Part shown: one piece after another, positions 1-5,061 of the stretch
How positions within the stretch are numbered: the first letter of the stretch is position 1
Layout of the letters: each line of letters opens with the position of its first letter
Source: a bacterium
GTDB taxonomy: Bacteria > Arandabacterota > Arandabacteria > Arandabacterales > Arandabacteraceae
DNA length: 6,164 bases
Direction of reading: 5' to 3'
Assembly: GCA_025774405.1 (NCBI GenBank)
Contig: JALGWB010000130.1
Coordinates: forward strand, 1 to 6,164
Notes under the pieces: generated by a model
Database searches by the model: none
What the model was told of the DNA's origin: nothing
The model's input: the letters and a program-made list of their open reading frames with translations, nothing else
Program-made: the position numbers and the translations under genes

Positions 1-1057
1 CCCGATGTGGGTAAAAGTATCGGCTACAGGTGTAGTGGAACCAATTGTTGAGGTGGAGGTGAAGTCAAAGGCAAGTGGTGTTGTGGTTGATCTCCCGATT
101 GAGGAGGGTGACCACGTAGTAGAGGGACAGGTTATTGCAAGGCTCGATTCAACCGAGCTTCGCAACGAGCTTCAGCACCAGAAGGCAGCTCTTGAGGCTG
201 CTAACCAGGCAGTGCTTGTGCAGGAGATGGAGGTCGAGCGAATCGAATCATTGGCCAGGCAGGGGCTTGTCTCGCAGCGTGAGCGTGAGCTTGCAAAACT
301 TGATCTGGAGAGAGCGCGCTCGGAGCAGGTTGGTCACAGGATTGCCCTGGCAAACCTCGAGGAAAAACTCAGCGACACCGTCCTGCGCTCACCGATAGAT
401 GGTATCATTCTCGAGAAGCATGTTGAGATAGGACAGGTGATTTCTTCGGGGGTCTCGAGCGTAACTGGAGGAACGAGTATAGCTGTTGTCGCCGATATGA
501 GACGTGTCTATGTCAAAGCCGATGTCGATGAGACTGACATAGGTCGGGTGATGGCGGGACAGCAGGTCAGAGTTGTTCCCGATGCATTTCCCGATATCGA
601 ATTCACGGGCCTGGTGGAAAGGATCAGTCCAAGGTCGAAGGTTGTCCAGAATGTGACGACCTTTGAAGTCGTTACAGTTGTTGACAATGCGGACGGGTTG
701 CTGAGAGCTGGAATGAACACAACGGTGGAGATAATCATAGCCGGCAAGGAAAGTGCGATTACAGTTCCGACGAAGGCTGTGAGGAGCTCATCGGAAGTGC
801 CCCTGATAGCCTCGCTGCTTGGCATAGATTTCGGACCGAGGAGACCCAATGGGCATTTTGTCTTTGTCCGCAGTCATGAGGGAATATCGGTCAGGCAGGT
901 TGAGGTTGGGCTTTCCGATTGGAATCGGACAGAGGTGGTAAGCGGTCTGGATGAGGGCGAAGAAGTACTGGTATTCGCAACGAGTCGAGCTCTTGAGCAG
1001 TCAAGACGCTTCCTGGAAAGACGAAAGCGAAGTGCGATACCCGGGATGAGAAGATAG
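1..1057 (+). CDS. MacA/HlyD-family periplasmic adaptor (membrane-fusion protein), 5'-truncated
   Basis: This is the periplasmic adaptor of a tripartite efflux pump, linking an inner-membrane ABC transporter to an outer-membrane channel. The reading frame is open to the left edge. The ATG at 5 is probably internal: there is no room for a ribosome binding site, and the expected N-terminal membrane anchor or signal is missing. Numbering from that Met gives 350 residues. The first half of the lipoyl fold is at about 8-48 (VSATGVVEP, then GQVIARLD). An alpha-helical hairpin spans about 49-124 and the lipoyl fold closes with LRSPIDGII (127-135). The beta-barrel is at about 155-250 and the membrane-proximal domain runs to the end, with VGLSDWNRTEVVSGLDEGE at 301-319. 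The hairpin tip carries R79-x3-L83-x6-S90, the RLS motif that MacA/AcrA adaptors use to dock on TolC. A short variable stretch (about 262-282) interrupts the membrane-proximal domain. The downstream ATPase and permease make a MacAB-type pump the best reading; the substrate is unknown. Confidence 0.93.
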   Translation, partial: PMWVKVSATGVVEPIVEVEVKSKASGVVVDLPIEEGDHVVEGQVIARLDSTELRNELQHQKAALEAANQAVLVQEMEVERIESLARQGLVSQRERELAKLDLERARSEQVGHRIALANLEEKLSDTVLRSPIDGIILEKHVEIGQVISSGVSSVTGGTSIAVVADMRRVYVKADVDETDIGRVMAGQQVRVVPDAFPDIEFTGLVERISPRSKVVQNVTTFEVVTVVDNADGLLRAGMNTTVEIIIAGKESAITVPTKAVRSSSEVPLIASLLGIDFGPRRPNGHFVFVRSHEGISVRQVEVGLSDWNRTEVVSGLDEGEEVLVFATSRALEQSRRFLERRKRSAIPGMRR

Positions 1058-1071
1058 GGGGCAGATCTATA

Positions 1072-1761
1072 ATGGTGCTCATCAAGATGACTGGAATAAC
1101 CAAAGACTACAGGATGGGTGAAGCAGTTGTCCATGCCCTTAGGGGGATAGATCTCGAAGTCGAGGGAGGGGAGTTCCTCGCAATTGTTGGTCCGTCCGGG
1201 TCGGGTAAATCCACACTCATGAATCTCATAGGATGTCTCGACAGACCAACATCGGGTGAATACTATCTTGATGGTCGTAAGGTGAGTGACTTGAGTGATG
1301 ATGAGCTTGCTCGCATCCGCAACAAGAGCATTGGCTTTGTCTTTCAAACTTTCAACCTGCTACCGCGCACCAATTGTCTCCACAATGTTGAGCTCCCGCT
1401 TCTCTATGCCAACATTGGCAGAAAGGAACGCGAGCGTAAGGCTCTTGAGATTCTTCAGGAGGTTGGTCTGGGTGACAGGATCCATCACAATCCAAATGAG
1501 CTTTCAGGTGGTGAGCGTCAGCGGGTAGCAATAGCGCGAGCGCTTGTCAATGATCCTTCGATTGTTCTTGCAGACGAGCCGACTGGTAACCTCGATAGCA
1601 AGACTGGATCGGAAATCATGTCAATCTTCTCGGAACTCAACCGTGAGGGCAAAACTATTGTCCTCGTCACGCACGAGCGCTATATCGCTGACTATGCCAA
1701 GAGAATAATTTTCCTGAAGGACGGAAAGATTGTCAGCGAGGATGCCGGGATTTTGCGCTAA
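1072..1761 (+). CDS. MacB/LolD-type ABC transporter ATPase subunit
   Basis: This is the cytoplasmic ATPase that powers the adjacent FtsX-fold permease. All ABC motifs are present in the 229-residue protein: Walker A GPSGSGKST (40-48), Q-loop Q92 in FVFQTFNLLPR, signature LSGGE (144-148), Walker B IVLADEP (164-170) with catalytic E169, D-loop GNLD (172-175) and H-loop H201 in VTHE. The FQ.FNLL.R and GNLDS patterns and the length near 230 are typical of the MacB/LolD/FtsE branch. The start at 1072 follows a purine-rich AGGGGG (1056-1061) by 10 nt. An in-frame Met at codon 6 is a weaker alternative. The gene lies 14 nt after the adaptor gene and 3 nt before the permease gene, so all three are probably co-transcribed. 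E. coli MacB carries this domain fused to the permease; here it is a separate polypeptide in the same frame. MacB-type assignment rests on the neighbouring adaptor; LolD alone would not have one. Confidence 0.95.
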   Translation: MVLIKMTGITKDYRMGEAVVHALRGIDLEVEGGEFLAIVGPSGSGKSTLMNLIGCLDRPTSGEYYLDGRKVSDLSDDELARIRNKSIGFVFQTFNLLPRTNCLHNVELPLLYANIGRKERERKALEILQEVGLGDRIHHNPNELSGGERQRVAIARALVNDPSIVLADEPTGNLDSKTGSEIMSIFSELNREGKTIVLVTHERYIADYAKRIIFLKDGKIVSEDAGILR

Positions 1762-1764
1762 CCC

Positions 1765-2979
1765 ATGGATGCAATTGAAGGCGTAAGAGTTGCACTGGAT
1801 GCCATCCGTGCGCACAAGATGCGTTCCTTCCTCACTATGCTCGGCATAATAGTCGGTGTGGCCGCAGTGATAGCGATGCTTGCACTCGGCGAGGGTGCGA
1901 GGCGGCAGGTTGAGCAAAGCATCAAGTCACTTGGAACGAACTTGCTTTATGTTAGACCCGGTTCCGTAAGGCGCGGGGCTGTACGATTGGGGGCCGGCAC
2001 AGTCCGCAACCTTACGCTGGAGGATGCGGAAGCCATTCGAGCCGAATGTCCATCGGTTGCTGATCTTGCACCGTACATCGGTGCGGGAGCACAGGTCAAG
2101 TATGGCAACAGAAACTGGTCAACATATATCGTCGGCGCAACCCCGGAGTACGAAGCCGTGAATAGCCTCCGCATCGAGATGGGTTCTTTTTTCGATCTGA
2201 CAGCAGTGAGAACCAAAGCAAGGATTGCTGTCATTGGTAAGACGGTGGTCGAGAATCTATTTGGGGACGAAGATCCCGTGGGTCGCATTATCAGGATAAA
2301 TCGGGTGGCTTTCACTGTCGTAGGTGTGGTTGCTGAACGGGGTGGCACTCATTGGTTTGATCCTGATGACATGGTGATCATACCAATCTCGACTGCTATG
2401 TTCAGGCTCTTCGGAAGAGATCGACTTTCGGGCATAAATGTTAAGGTCTGGAGTGAGGACAGAATGAAGCAAGCGATGGTTGAGGTCGAGGATGTCCTGA
2501 GACGCAGGCACAGGTTGGACGAGTCTAAGGAGAACGACTTTACCATCCGCAGCCAGATGGATATTATGTCCGTCTATGGCGAGACTGCCAGAACAATGAC
2601 GTTCCTGCTTGCTGGAATCGCAGGCGTTTCACTGATAGTTGGTGGGATCGGTATAATGAACATAATGCTGGTCTCTGTTGCAGAAAGAACCAGAGAGATT
2701 GGTACGCGGATTGCCGTTGGTGCGCGACGCATCGACATTCTCAGTCAATTTGTTGTTGAATCAGTCGTCATCGGTTTGGCAGGAGGCGTGATAGGCGTAG
2801 CAGTTGGCATCGTTGGCGCCCAATTGCTCAATAGTCTGGCTGGCTGGAATACCGCTGTCTCAGCTCAGGGTATCGCTCTTGCCTTTGGTTTCGCAGCTGG
2901 AGTCGGTACTTTCTTCGGAATATACCCGGCTCGCAAGGCATCAAGGCTTGATCCAATCAGCGCCCTTGGTTACGAGTAG
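1765..2979 (+). CDS. MacB/FtsX-fold ABC transporter permease
   Basis: This is the inner-membrane subunit of the exporter, a mechanotransmission-type permease that moves periplasmic substrate through the adaptor. The protein has 404 residues, the usual size for unfused MacB-type permeases. TM1 is at about 22-44 (SFLTMLGIIVGVAAVIAML). A large periplasmic MacB_PCD domain follows at about 45-275. TM2 is at about 279-303, ending in GGIGIMNIML, and is followed by the coupling motif VAERTREIGTRIAVGA (305-320). TM3 is at about 328-354 and TM4 at about 368-387. The C terminus GIYPARKASRLDPISALGYE is the family signature. The ATG at 1765 lies 3 nt past the ATPase stop with no convincing Shine-Dalgarno sequence in range, so translation is probably coupled to the ATPase gene. 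The last 23 bp overlap the convergent aspartate kinase gene. The substrate (macrolide, peptide, lipid or other) cannot be read from the sequence. Confidence 0.95.
   Translation: MDAIEGVRVALDAIRAHKMRSFLTMLGIIVGVAAVIAMLALGEGARRQVEQSIKSLGTNLLYVRPGSVRRGAVRLGAGTVRNLTLEDAEAIRAECPSVADLAPYIGAGAQVKYGNRNWSTYIVGATPEYEAVNSLRIEMGSFFDLTAVRTKARIAVIGKTVVENLFGDEDPVGRIIRINRVAFTVVGVVAERGGTHWFDPDDMVIIPISTAMFRLFGRDRLSGINVKVWSEDRMKQAMVEVEDVLRRRHRLDESKENDFTIRSQMDIMSVYGETARTMTFLLAGIAGVSLIVGGIGIMNIMLVSVAERTREIGTRIAVGARRIDILSQFVVESVVIGLAGGVIGVAVGIVGAQLLNSLAGWNTAVSAQGIALAFGFAAGVGTFFGIYPARKASRLDPISALGYE
2957..2979. other. Convergent 3' overlap of permease and aspartate kinase genes
   Basis: The permease stop (TAG, 2977-2979, + strand) lies beyond the aspartate kinase stop (TGA on the - strand, 2957-2959). 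The two genes therefore share 23 bp tail to tail. I see no hairpin with a T-tract around 2900-3060, so transcription from each side must either be terminated inside the opposing gene by Rho or continue as antisense RNA. Confidence 0.9.
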
Positions 2980-4189
2980 CATCCAATCCGAGATCGCTGT
3001 GGAGATTACGAATTGCTGCGACCACATTCTTGCGTCTTGTGAGCACTGTCATGGATATTCCTGATGTGGAGATCGCCAGAGGTTTGATGCCGCTTCGGGC
3101 CAGGCTCTCAAGTACGGTTCTTGCAACACGCGGTCTTGTGCAGAGACCATTGCCGACAATTGAAATTGTTGCCACATCTTCCTCGACGGTCAGGTGCTGA
3201 GGGCTGATCTCGTCAGCCAGCCTGCCTCTAGCTTCTTCGAGTTGGTCCCTTTGAATGACAATCGAGACTGTGCTCTTCTTTCCCTCGAGCTTAGAGGCGA
3301 TGACGAGTTTGGCAGGGACATCGAGGGTCTCAAGCGCGGCCAGGATCCGCCTGGTGACGTCGAGTGGATCGCTGGCCTCGGCGACAGCAATTCTCACGAC
3401 ATTGAGGTCCTGTGTTATTCCTCTGATGTCGGCTGTTTCAATCTTGTCCCTATTGGTCACCACGGTTCCACGCTCCTTGCTGAACGACGAACGTACATGG
3501 ACATCGACGGCGAACCGCCTGGCGATATCTACACTGCGCCACTGAAGCACACTGGCACCGCAGAACGCAAGCTCGAGCATCTCATCGTAGGAGATGGCTT
3601 TAAGCTTGCGTGCGCTGGGTACGAGCCTCGGATCAGCAGTGAAAACACCTCCTACGTCTGTGAATATCTCGCATTTCCCGGCATTGAAAGCCGCCGCCAG
3701 CGCGACACAGGTTGTATCCGAACCGCCCCTTCCGAGTGTCGTGACTTCCTTGGTCGGACTCACCCCCTGAAAACCTGCGACTATGACGATTTTGCCCTTG
3801 CTGAGTTCATCCTTGACCCTGAACGCCCTGACATCGACGATCTTTGCCCTGGTATGGCTTGTATCGGTGACGATGCCACTCTGGGAACCCGTAAAGGAGA
3901 TTGCTTCGTAGCCCAGCTCACTTATAGCCATTGAAAGCAGTGACATGGAGATTCGCTCACCAGCGGTGAGCAGCATGTCAAGCTCACGCTTGGGCGGATT
4001 TGAAGAGACCACCCTGGCAAGCTTGAAGAGTCGATCGGTGGTATCACCCATTGCTGATACGACGACAATGATATCCCTCCCCTTCCTCTTCTCCTCGATT
4101 ACCCTTGTAGCGACTTGCTTGATACGCTCCGGTGTGGCAAGTGAGGACCCTCCAAACTTCTGCACAACCAGTTGATTTAAGGAATTCAC
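2957..4189 (-). CDS. lysC: Aspartate kinase, monofunctional, with two ACT domains
   Basis: The enzyme phosphorylates L-aspartate with ATP to 4-phospho-L-aspartate, the first step toward lysine/diaminopimelate, threonine, methionine and isoleucine. The 410-residue length is that of monofunctional LysC. The amino-acid-kinase domain occupies about 7-240. It shows KFGGSS (11-16), SAMG (45-48), LLTAGERIS (73-81), TGSQSGIVTD (100-109), TTLGRGGSDTT (150-160), FTDVGGVFTADPR (176-188) and LQWRSVDIARRF (215-226). Two ACT domains follow, at about 258-324 and 336-403. Translation starts at GTG (4189-4187), 7 nt after GAGG (4200-4197 on the - strand), which puts KFGGSS 10 residues in, as expected. The catalytic motifs are intact, but both ACT domains lack the usual Pro-Gly turn, and the second has TSGIS where TSEI is usual, so feedback control may differ. 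No homoserine dehydrogenase domain is fused, and no asd or dap gene is visible nearby. The gene is divergent from the TPR gene at 4295. Confidence 0.97.
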   Translation of the reverse strand: MNSLNQLVVQKFGGSSLATPERIKQVATRVIEEKRKGRDIIVVVSAMGDTTDRLFKLARVVSSNPPKRELDMLLTAGERISMSLLSMAISELGYEAISFTGSQSGIVTDTSHTRAKIVDVRAFRVKDELSKGKIVIVAGFQGVSPTKEVTTLGRGGSDTTCVALAAAFNAGKCEIFTDVGGVFTADPRLVPSARKLKAISYDEMLELAFCGASVLQWRSVDIARRFAVDVHVRSSFSKERGTVVTNRDKIETADIRGITQDLNVVRIAVAEASDPLDVTRRILAALETLDVPAKLVIASKLEGKKSTVSIVIQRDQLEEARGRLADEISPQHLTVEEDVATISIVGNGLCTRPRVARTVLESLARSGIKPLAISTSGISMTVLTRRKNVVAAIRNLHSDLGLDATRNQGR

Positions 4190-4196
4190 TTTTTAG

Positions 4197-4200
4197 CCTC
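4197..4200 (-). promoter_or_regulatory. Ribosome binding site of lysC
   Basis: On the - strand GAGG precedes the GTG codon at 4189 by 7 nt. This supports the non-ATG start; no in-frame ATG lies between this site and the KFGGSS motif. Confidence 0.6.
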
Positions 4201-4202
4201 GC

Positions 4203-4232
4203 TTTACTATTCTGACGGCATTATGTTAAAAT
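4203..4232 (+). promoter_or_regulatory. Possible upstream sigma-70 promoter for the four-TPR gene
   Basis: TTTACT (4203-4208) and TAAAAT (4227-4232, five of six matches to TATAAT) are separated by 18 nt on the + strand. The -10 is good but the -35 is weak. It could be a second start upstream of the promoter at 4235-4264, or simply AT-rich spacer. Confidence 0.3.
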
Positions 4233-4246
4233 GCTTGACGTTTCAA
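4220..4246 (-). promoter_or_regulatory. Possible sigma-70 promoter for lysC
   Basis: Read on the - strand, TTGAAA (4246-4241, five of six matches to the -35 consensus) is followed after 15 nt by CATAAT (4225-4220, five of six matches to the -10 consensus). The spacer is two bases shorter than optimal. A start near 4213 would give a leader of about 24 nt before the GTG, with no room for a long attenuator or lysine riboswitch. Confidence 0.4.
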
Positions 4247-4264
4247 TCGCAAGCCTAATATATG
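4235..4264 (+). promoter_or_regulatory. Probable sigma-70 promoter for the four-TPR gene
   Basis: TTGACG (4235-4240, five of six matches) and TATATG (4259-4264) are 18 nt apart; TAATAT at 4256 is an alternative -10 at 15 nt. Transcription would begin near 4271, ten bases before the strong ribosome binding site. The -10 covers the in-frame ATG at 4262, so that codon would not be in the transcript. Confidence 0.5.
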
Positions 4265-4280
4265 AGCATGGTTGATTGCA

Positions 4281-4288
4281 GAGGAGGT
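4281..4288 (+). promoter_or_regulatory. Strong ribosome binding site that fixes the start at 4295
   Basis: GAGGAGGT is a near-perfect anti-Shine-Dalgarno match ending 6 nt before ATG at 4295. It decides against the in-frame ATG at 4262, which would add eleven mostly polar residues in front of the hydrophobic leader. Confidence 0.85.
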
Positions 4289-4294
4289 CAGAAG

Positions 4295-4924
4295 ATGAAA
4301 CTGGGATCTGTCTGCGTGCTGGTTGGGCTGGCTGTCATCGTTGGCTGCGGAATATGGGCTGTCAAAAGGGCTCCTGTGGAAAGCGTGCCTGAGGATGCAG
4401 ACCCGGAAGTCAAGATGCAAATGCTTGAAGATATGAAAGCTGAGTATCCGGATGATCCCAATCTCTACTTTACACTTGGCAATGTCTACTACGATGAGCT
4501 GATGCTGGATGACGCACGATCGAACTTTGAAAAGGCGATCGATCTTGATCCGAAATTCAACAAAGCCAGGGTTAACCTTGCCACGCTTCTTATGGAGATT
4601 GATGAGGTGGATAGTGCGAGGAGTCTGCTGGAGGAAGCCATCGGGATTGATGAAAAAGATGTCAAGGCTTATACCAACCTTGGACTCTTGTACTATAGCG
4701 AGTCCGATCTCGCCAAGGCGGTCAAGTACTTCGCCAGAGCTCTCGAGATCGATTCGACCTGTGTAGAAGCCCACTACAACCTTGGATTCGCTTTTGCTGA
4801 ATCGGGTCTTCTACTTGAGGCGATTAGGGAGTGGCGTAAGGTCATTGATCTTGAGCCTGAAGGGGAAATAGCCGAGCAAGCCAGGATGTCTTTGGAACGG
4901 ACGGAAAAATTGCTCAAACAGTAG
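4295..4924 (+). CDS. Four-TPR protein with lipobox-like N terminus (putative lipoprotein)
   Basis: This 209-residue protein has a hydrophobic N terminus and a TPR solenoid, and probably acts as a protein-binding scaffold at the cell envelope. Residues 1-18 form a short leader ending IVGC (15-18), which fits a signal-peptidase-II lipobox with Cys18 as the acylated residue. Hydrophobic residues continue to V23 before K24-R25, so an uncleaved membrane anchor is the alternative. A linker rich in acidic residues (about 29-54) precedes four gapless 34-residue TPRs at 55-88, 89-122, 123-156 and 157-190. Each carries the W/Y-LG-Y-A-F-A-P type pattern, for example TNLGLLYY and KYFARALEID. A charged C-terminal helix (191-209) probably caps the solenoid. 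The start at 4295 is set by the ribosome binding site. The gene precedes a larger TPR lipoprotein by 137 nt on the same strand, which suggests related roles. TPRs alone do not identify the partner, and I cannot name a family. Confidence 0.9.
   Translation: MKLGSVCVLVGLAVIVGCGIWAVKRAPVESVPEDADPEVKMQMLEDMKAEYPDDPNLYFTLGNVYYDELMLDDARSNFEKAIDLDPKFNKARVNLATLLMEIDEVDSARSLLEEAIGIDEKDVKAYTNLGLLYYSESDLAKAVKYFARALEIDSTCVEAHYNLGFAFAESGLLLEAIREWRKVIDLEPEGEIAEQARMSLERTEKLLKQ
4457..4864 (+). repeat. Four tandem TPR-coding units (102 nt each)
   Basis: Four in-phase units encode residues 55-190 of the preceding protein with no insertion between them. Units are alike at the protein level only (LG.. near positions 7-8, A near 20, ALEID/P-like ends). 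The DNA units have diverged, so this is not a recent duplication. Confidence 0.8.
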
Positions 4925-4945
4925 CGAAATTGACGACATCGCTAC
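4921..4945 (+). other. Small hairpin at the stop codon of the four-TPR gene
   Basis: GTAGCGA (4921-4927) and TCGCTAC (4939-4945) form a perfect 7-bp inverted repeat with an 11-nt loop. The left arm contains the TAG stop. No T-run follows (next bases AATTGCCC), so it is not a canonical intrinsic terminator. It could slow 3' exonucleases or be fortuitous. Confidence 0.4.
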
Positions 4946-4979
4946 AATTGCCCTGGCACGGAGGCGGTCTCCAAATGCA

Positions 4980-5006
4980 TTGACACTTTTCGGGCTATTT
5001 GTTAAT
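4980..5006 (+). promoter_or_regulatory. Possible promoter for the nine-TPR lipoprotein gene
   Basis: A perfect -35 TTGACA (4980-4985) is followed by GTTAAT (5001-5006, four of six matches) after 15 nt. The spacer is short and the -10 is weak. The 137-nt gap (4925-5061) is long for an operon spacer, which makes a separate promoter reasonable. Nothing else recognisable lies in that gap besides the hairpin at 4921 and the ribosome binding site. Confidence 0.3.
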
Positions 5007-5046
5007 GTCTGTCGGCGTAAATGCTTCCATTGGTTTGCGTGTTGCG

Positions 5047-5053
5047 AAAGGAG
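5047..5053 (+). promoter_or_regulatory. Ribosome binding site of the nine-TPR gene
   Basis: AAAGGAG ends 8 nt before the ATG at 5062, which begins a textbook lipoprotein signal peptide. This fixes the start. Confidence 0.8.
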
Positions 5054-5061
5054 TGGAATCG

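Noticed and set aside
508..849. A 113-codon open frame on the - strand inside the adaptor gene
   Set aside because: It is fully contained in the real gene in the opposite orientation, with no promoter, ribosome binding site or motif.
2951..2988. Direct repeat ATCCAATC at 2951-2958 and 2981-2988 around the convergent stops
   Set aside because: It is only 8 bp, one copy lies in each coding end, and there are no flanking mobile-element features. Chance is the simplest explanation.
3194..3934. A 246-codon open frame on the + strand, antisense to lysC
   Set aside because: It lies wholly inside the well-supported aspartate kinase gene. It shows no family motif or signal, and its length reflects the mirrored codon bias of the real gene.
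4262..4294. Upstream ATG at 4262 as start of the four-TPR gene
   Set aside because: It overlaps the predicted -10 element, has no ribosome binding site, and would add polar residues before the signal sequence. ATG 4295 has GAGGAGGT at ideal spacing.
4226..4774. A 182-codon open frame on the - strand opposite the four-TPR gene
   Set aside because: It is a shadow of the TPR coding strand, covers the divergent promoter region, and has no recognisable domain.
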